Assembly (NCBI GenBank): GCA_964017045.1
Contig: OZ024794.1
Location: forward strand, 31,269,315-31,333,314
Source: Omphiscola glabra
Taxonomy: Eukaryota; Mollusca; Gastropoda; Lymnaeidae
Reading direction: 5' to 3'
DNA: 64,000 nucleotides
Shown here: positions 59,101 to 64,000 of the stretch, piece after piece
How the letters are laid out: every line of letters starts with the position of its first letter
Position numbering within the stretch: position 1 is the first letter of the stretch
Notes under the pieces: generated by a model
What the model saw: only the letters and a program-made list of their open reading frames with translations
Told to the model about the DNA's origin: nothing
The model's database searches: none
Translations under genes and position numbers: made by a program

Positions 59101-59783
59101 ACATCTGATTTTTTATAATTAATTATTAATTTTTTTTTCGTGATGTAGGCGTTATAAGGGTCTCGGTGAGGTTGTGTGAACGGGGTATTAGAAGGGTACT
59201 CAAAATCCCGTAGCAACTACCACACGCTCGCACCTTAATGTTACAAAAAAGGGGATAAGTCAAAGACAGGTGGCATCTCGGACCATCCATAATTCACCCC
59301 CCCCCCCCTTTTTTTCAAACCCACAAATCGATCATAATAATATTATTGCCGAATATCGTTTGGTGTTCGTACGTACGTCCGCAAGGGAAATAATACACGC
59401 TAAGGGCAGGTATCGCCCCTGACGGCATTGCGAGTCGGCCACAGTGAAACACATTACCACATTTAAACATATTACCCCAAAGCTAGCCACAACAGGCTGA
59501 AATATTAAACCATGACTGTGGATTCATCCAATCGAAATCGACACAGCTATGGTGGACTGTATTCGATTCCCCGATTGATTCAACTTTCGTTCAACGTCTC
59601 CATTTTATTTCATTTTTTCATATTTAAAAAAAATTAATTAATAATAATTATAAAATTGATTTTGGTTAAAGTCGCTATTTAGAATTAATTGCTTGTTTTC
59701 AAAAAATTGATTTAAAATTATCATAAAGTGTAATAAAATATCATTAATTTCTTATTGATTGCAAAATGTAGGTTGAACTGTCT
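59101..59783. other. No supported gene
   Basis: A C-run at 59297 after GGACCATCCATAATTCA resembles the poly-C remnant at 44934. Otherwise AT-rich. Confidence 0.4.
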
Positions 59784-59848
59784 GTCATTGAAATGGTACA
59801 ATACAGTCATTGCAATGGTACAATACAGTTATTGCAATGGTACAATAC
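59784..59848. repeat. 22-bp tandem repeat, three copies
   Basis: Core CATTGCAATGGTACAATACA. Its 3' edge is part of the segment copied to 60649. Confidence 0.92.
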
Positions 59849-59910
59849 CTTAGCTATAATATTGAAAGTAATTATTTATTGTGCTGTTTTGTTAGCAATT
59901 AAACACATCA
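59834..59910. repeat. Source-like copy of a 77-bp duplication
   Basis: These 77 bp (GCAATGGTACAATACCTTAG ... GCAATTAAACACATCA) are identical to 60649-60725 inside the hAT element. This copy sits in continuous unique context next to the 22-bp array, so it is the probable donor. Confidence 0.95.
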
Positions 59911-59961
59911 ATTTTAACCATTTTGTGTGTGTGGCCTTGCCTTATCTTAAACTTCCAACAG

Positions 59962-60105
59962 CTATGCATAGCTTATATGTGGCTTCACTGGGGCTGGTGT
60001 CCAGCACCAAGTGAGGTGAAGCTGATTTTGACTTCACTGGGTCTGGTGTCAGTAAGTTGGTGTAAAGCTGATATGTCGCTTCGCTGGGGTTGGTGTCAAC
60101 AAGTA
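59962..60105. repeat. ~53-bp imperfect tandem repeat, three copies
   Basis: Each copy has GCTTCACTGGGGCTGGTGTC-like sequence followed by AGCTGATATG or AGCTGATTTTG. Confidence 0.85.
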
Positions 60106-60378
60106 TGGTAAACTCATGGCCACCCTCTAGAGACGTCTCTTTGGACGTCCCCCGAGTCTGCCTGGACTGATGACGGCAGCATGATCTGATTCAGAACTGC
60201 TCACCCATGTGTTTCAGAAACTTTGTTCTGTTATGGAACTGATTTTAGCGAACCCTGTGCGGCCCCACTTGACCCGCACCCCACCCGGCCCCACCCCCTT
60301 ACAGCTGATACAGAGCTGACACACGTAATGTGTGACTTTTGGTAACACGGCGGTGATTTAAGTGTTGAGAGTGATACT
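60106..60378. other. Unique sequence
   Basis: Mixed composition; no supported coding frame. Confidence 0.4.
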
Positions 60379-60386
60379 GTCTATAG

Positions 60387-60882
60387 CAGTGGTTCTTAAC
60401 CTTGTTGGAGGTACTGAACCCCATCAGTTTCATATGCGCATTCATCGAACCCTTCTTAATAGGAAAAATAAAATATGAATCATATGAGTCGGGTGTGTGT
60501 CTCATATGAGTCGGGTGTGTGTCTCATATGAGTCGGGTGTGTGTCTCGTATGAGTCGGGTGTGTGTCTCGTATGAGTCGGGTGTGTGTCTCGAATGAGTC
60601 GGGTGTGTGTCTCATATGAGTCGGGTGTGTGTCTCATATGAGTCGGGTGCAATGGTACAATACCTTAGCTATAATATTGAAAGTAATTATTTATTGTGCT
60701 GTTTTGTTAGCAATTAAACACATCATGAGTCGAGTGTGTTTTCGTATGAGTCGGGTGTGTGTCTCGAATGAGTCGGGTGTGTGTCTCGTATGAGTCGGGT
60801 GTGTGTCTTGACCTCCGCCGAACCCCTGAGACTGACTCACCGAACCCTTGGGGTTCGATCGAACCCAGGTTAAGAACCACTG
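60387..60882. mobile_element. hAT element with internal minisatellite
   Basis: 496 bp. The left end CAGTGGTTCTTAACCTTG and right end AGGTTAAGAACCACTG are inverted repeats of about 16 bp. Identical 8-bp duplications GTCTATAG flank it (60379-60386, 60883-60890). Subterminal blocks (ACTGAACCCCATCAG; CGAACCCCTGAGACTG) are also partly inverted. The interior is taken over by a 22-bp minisatellite and a 77-bp insert. Non-coding, non-autonomous. Confidence 0.93.
60479..60812. repeat. 22-bp minisatellite inside the hAT element
   Basis: About 11 units CATATGAGTCGGGTGTGTGT + CT with CGTATG and CGAATG variants, interrupted at 60649-60725 by a 77-bp non-repeat segment. Confidence 0.95.
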
Positions 60883-60890
60883 GTCTATAG

Positions 60891-60964
60891 TATCAGTTCA
60901 TTTTCTTCATCATTTGTACTGTCGGCGCAAACCAGTGCGCAAAATCATAAGGTTCAAGGCTGCT
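60891..60964. other. Short unique spacer
   Basis: Separates the hAT element from the 64-bp satellite. Confidence 0.4.
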
Positions 60965-63415
60965 GAAAGAATAACCCAATAATTGGTACGACAGTCGGTA
61001 GAACACAGGGCACAGATGTAACGTCAAACGTTCCCGGTGGGAATAACCCAATTGGTACAGCGGTCGTTATAGAGCACAATCGTAACGTGCAACGTTCCCG
61101 GTGGGAATAACCCAATTGGTACAGCGGTCGTTATAGAGCACAATTGTAACGTGCAACGTTCCCGGTGGGAGTAACCCAATTGGTACAGCGGTCGTTATAG
61201 AGCACAATCGTAACGTGCAACGTTCCCGGTGGGAGTAACCCAATTGGTACAGCGGTCGTTATAGAGCACAATCGTAACGTGCAACGTTCCCGGTGGGAGT
61301 AACCCAATTGGTACAGCGGTCGTTATAGAGCACAATTGTAACGTGCAACGTTCCCGGTGGGAATAACCCAATTGGTACAGCGGTCGTTATAGAGCACAAT
61401 CGTAACGTGCAACGTTCCCGGTGGGAATAACCCAATTGGTACAGCGGTCGTTATAGAGCACAGATGTAACGTGCAACGTTCCCGGTGGGAGTAACCCAAT
61501 TGGTACAGCGGTCGTTATAGAGCACAGATGTAACGTGCAACGTTCCCGGTGGGAGTAACCCAATTGGTACAGCGGTCGTTATAGAGCACAGATGTAACGT
61601 GCAACGTTCCCGGTGGGAGTAACCCAATTGGTACAGCGGTCGTTATAGAGCACAGATGTAACGTGCAACGTTCCCGGTGGGAGTAACCCAATTGGTACAG
61701 CGGTCGTTATAGAGCACAGATGTAACGTGCAACGTTCCCGGTGGGAGTAACCCAATTGGTACAGCGGTCGTTATAGAGCACAGATGTAACGTGCAACGTT
61801 CCCGGTGGGAGTAACCCAATTGGTACAGCGGTCGTTATAGAGCACAGATGTAACGTGCAACGTTCCCGGTGGGAGTAACCCAATTGGTACAGCGGTCGTT
61901 ATAGAGCACAGATGTAACGTCAAACGTTCCCGGTGGGAGTAACCCAATTGGTACAGCGGTCGTTATAGAGCACAGATGTAACGTGCAACGTTCCCGGTGG
62001 GAGTAACCCAATTGGTACAGCGGTCGTTATAGAGCACAGATGTAACGTGCAACGTTCCCGGTGGGAGTAACCCAATTGGTACAGCGGTCGTTATAGAGCA
62101 CAGATGTAACGTGCAACGTTCCCGGTGGGAGTAACCCAATTGGTACAGCGGTCGTTATAGAGCACAGATGTAACGTGCAACGTTCCCGGTGGGAGTAACC
62201 CAATTGGTACAGCGGTCGTTATAGAGCACAATCGTAACGTGCAACTTTCCCGGTGGGAGTAACCCAATTGGTACAGCGGTCGTTATAGAGCACAGATGTA
62301 ACGTGCAACGTTCCCGGTGGGAGTAACCCAATTGGTACAGCGGTCGTTATAGAGCACAGATGTAACGTGCAACGTTCCCGGTGGGAGTAACCCAATTGGT
62401 ACAGCGGTCGTTATAGAGCACAATCGTAACGTGCAACGTTCCCGGTGGGAGTAACCCAATTGGTACAGCGGTCGTTATAGAGCACAGATGTAACGTGCAA
62501 CGTTCCCGGTGGGAGTAACCCAATTGGTACAGCGGTCGTTATAGAGCACAGATGTAACGTGCAACGTTCCCGGTGGGAGTAACCCAATTGGTACAGCGGT
62601 CGTTATAGAGCACAGATGTAACGTGCAACGTTCCCGGTGGGAGTAACCCAATTGGTACAGCGGTCGTTATAGAGCACAATCGTAACGTGCAACGTTCCCG
62701 GTGGGAGTAACCCAATTGGTACAGCGGTCGTTATAGAGCACAATCGTAACGTGCAACGTTCCCGGTGGGAGTAACCCAATTGGTACAGCGGTCGTTATAG
62801 AGCACAATCGTAACGTGCAACGTTCCCGGTGGGAGTAACCCAATTGGTACAGCGGTCGTTATAGAGCACAATTGTAACGTGCAACGTTCCCGGTGGGAGT
62901 AACCCAATTGGTACAGCGGTCGGTACAACATATAGAGCACAATCGTAACGTGCAACGTTCCCGGTGGGAATAACCCAATTGGTACAGCGGTCGTTATAGA
63001 GCACAATTGTAACGTGCAACGTTCCCGGTGGGAGTAACCCAATTGGTACAGCGGTCGGTACAACATATAGAGCACAATCGTAACGTGCAACGTTCCCGGT
63101 GGGAATAACCCAATTGGTACAGCGGTCGTTATAGAGCACAATTGTAACGTGCAACGTTCCCGGTGGGAATAACCCAATTGGTACAGCGGTCGGTACAACA
63201 TATAGAGCACAATCGTAACGTGCAACGTTCCCGGTGGGAATAACCCAATTGGTACAGCGGTCGGTACAACATAGAGAGCACAACTGTAATGTGCAACGTT
63301 CCCGGTTGGAATAACCCAATTGGTACAGCGGTCGGTACAACATATAGAGCACAATCGTAACGTGCAACGTTCCCGGTGGGAATAACCCAATGGGTACAGC
63401 GGTCGGTACAACACA
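60965..63415. repeat. 64-bp satellite with tRNA-like A-box motif
   Basis: About 38 units. The common unit is 64 bp (for example 61441 to 61505) and contains CCCAATTGGTACAGCGGTCG, TTATAGAGCACA and CGTGCAACGTTCCCGGTGGG. A longer form with GTCGGTACAACATATAGAGC occurs from about 62920 on. Variants CAGATGTAAC, CAATCGTAAC and CAATTGTAAC are clustered. The first unit (60970) is the most diverged. TTGGTACAGCGG fits the RNA polymerase III A-box pattern, but the B-box is poor. The 230-codon minus frame is a by-product. Confidence 0.95.
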
Positions 63416-64000
63416 GCGCACAATTATATCGCCCAGGGCTGCGGGTGGAAATAACCCAATTAAAAGTTCCCGTCTGACATCGACGGAAGCGGTGACAGAT
63501 GGGCGTGTCTCGGCATTGTGACAGATGGGCGTGTCTCTGCATTGATTGCCTGCCGGGATATTTGGTGCATTTCTAAATGAGTTCAGAATGGCAACCCAGT
63601 TGACCTCAAGTCGTCACCATTTTGGAGGGGAGGAGGCTGCTGGGCTACTACCTGAAGGAGAAGTTCGCTGACAAAGCACACTGGTGGCCAGGGCATACTC
63701 AGAATATTGACGCCATTTTCAAAAGTTAAAAAAAATATAATTTAAAAAAAAATTAAATTAAAAAAAAAGATTCTCTTACAAAGTCGAGTTTAAACGCATT
63801 ATACAATTGAACGTTATTAACAATTTTCTTAAAGTGCATTACGCAAAGATGGTCTGTGCAGAAAGGTAGCAGGGAACTCTTTGTAACTAAATAATTCTAC
63901 TTAAATATAGACGAAACTTTAGTGAATTTTTGTTTTATTATATTTGTAAAATTAAATTTTGAAAATATTTTCCTGCACAAACTTTTTTAATGGTTTAAGA
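63416..64000. other. Array edge and unique sequence; possible exon-like segment
   Basis: A 25-bp direct duplication (GACAGATGGGCGTGTCTC) lies at 63494-63543. A plus-strand open stretch from about 63609 to TAA at 63729 encodes EGRRLLGYYLKEKFADKAHW and further residues after an AG. It reads like protein, but I recognise no family and upstream frames are closed. The rest is AT-rich. Confidence 0.35.

Noticed and set aside
60965..63415. Cluster of tRNA genes
   Set aside because: The A-box-like motif is present, but there is no canonical B-box, anticodon arm or acceptor stem that I can draw.
62731..63423. Minus-strand 230-residue repeat protein
   Set aside because: Lies wholly within the 64-bp satellite, ends arbitrarily, and two overlapping frames are open.

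Overview
The window looks like non-coding DNA from an animal genome. I found no gene with convincing exon structure, no rRNA or tRNA gene, no CRISPR array and no prokaryotic-style operon. It is AT-leaning and holds three decayed non-LTR retrotransposon fragments, many short non-autonomous DNA transposons (hAT-like with 8-bp target duplications, palindromic MITEs, pogo-like ends) and about forty tandem arrays. Summing my spans, roughly a third of the 64 kb is tandem repeat. This fits a repeat-rich invertebrate, and a mollusc such as a gastropod is my best guess. One element (11193-11358) closely resembles the horizontally transferred SPIN hAT family, which as I recall has been reported from a pond snail. 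The taxon stays an inference.

Layout. 0-5 kb: GA-rich tracts, 21-, 15-, 47- and 23-bp minisatellites, a head-to-head palindromic minisatellite, and one copy of a dispersed repeat that recurs at 34.6-35.2 kb. 5.4-7.3 kb: minus-strand LINE remnant interrupted by a 186-bp MITE with a 9-bp target duplication. 7.4-16 kb: (CT)n, 11-bp, 23-bp and 24-bp arrays, the SPIN-like element and a palindromic MITE. 16.9-18.0 kb: second minus-strand LINE fragment. 22.9-25.1 kb: 22-bp array with an exact 848-bp higher-order period. 27.8-32.1 kb: 18-bp array of about 237 units. 33.8-39.5 kb: dispersed repeats, a nested hAT MITE, a palindromic MITE and a G-rich 26-bp array. 40.5-40.9 kb: LINE 3' end joined to an inverted upstream piece, as in twin priming. 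42-49.6 kb: 30-, 24/25-, 8/64-, 17-, 30-, 28-, 54- and 44-bp arrays. 50.6-52.7 kb: 12- and 17-bp arrays. 53-59 kb: 31-, 27-, 14-, 33-, 42- and 15-bp arrays and 1.4 kb of polypyrimidine. 60.4-60.9 kb: hAT element containing its own minisatellite plus a 77-bp templated insert. 61-63.4 kb: 64-bp satellite.

The long open frames (up to 1444 codons) lie inside arrays whose units lack stop codons, so they follow from unit length and are probably not genes. Two themes stand out. Several arrays show precise higher-order periods (848, 648, 238, 132 and 64 bp), which records recent block duplication. Some minisatellites sit inside hAT elements, which suggests these transposons seed arrays.
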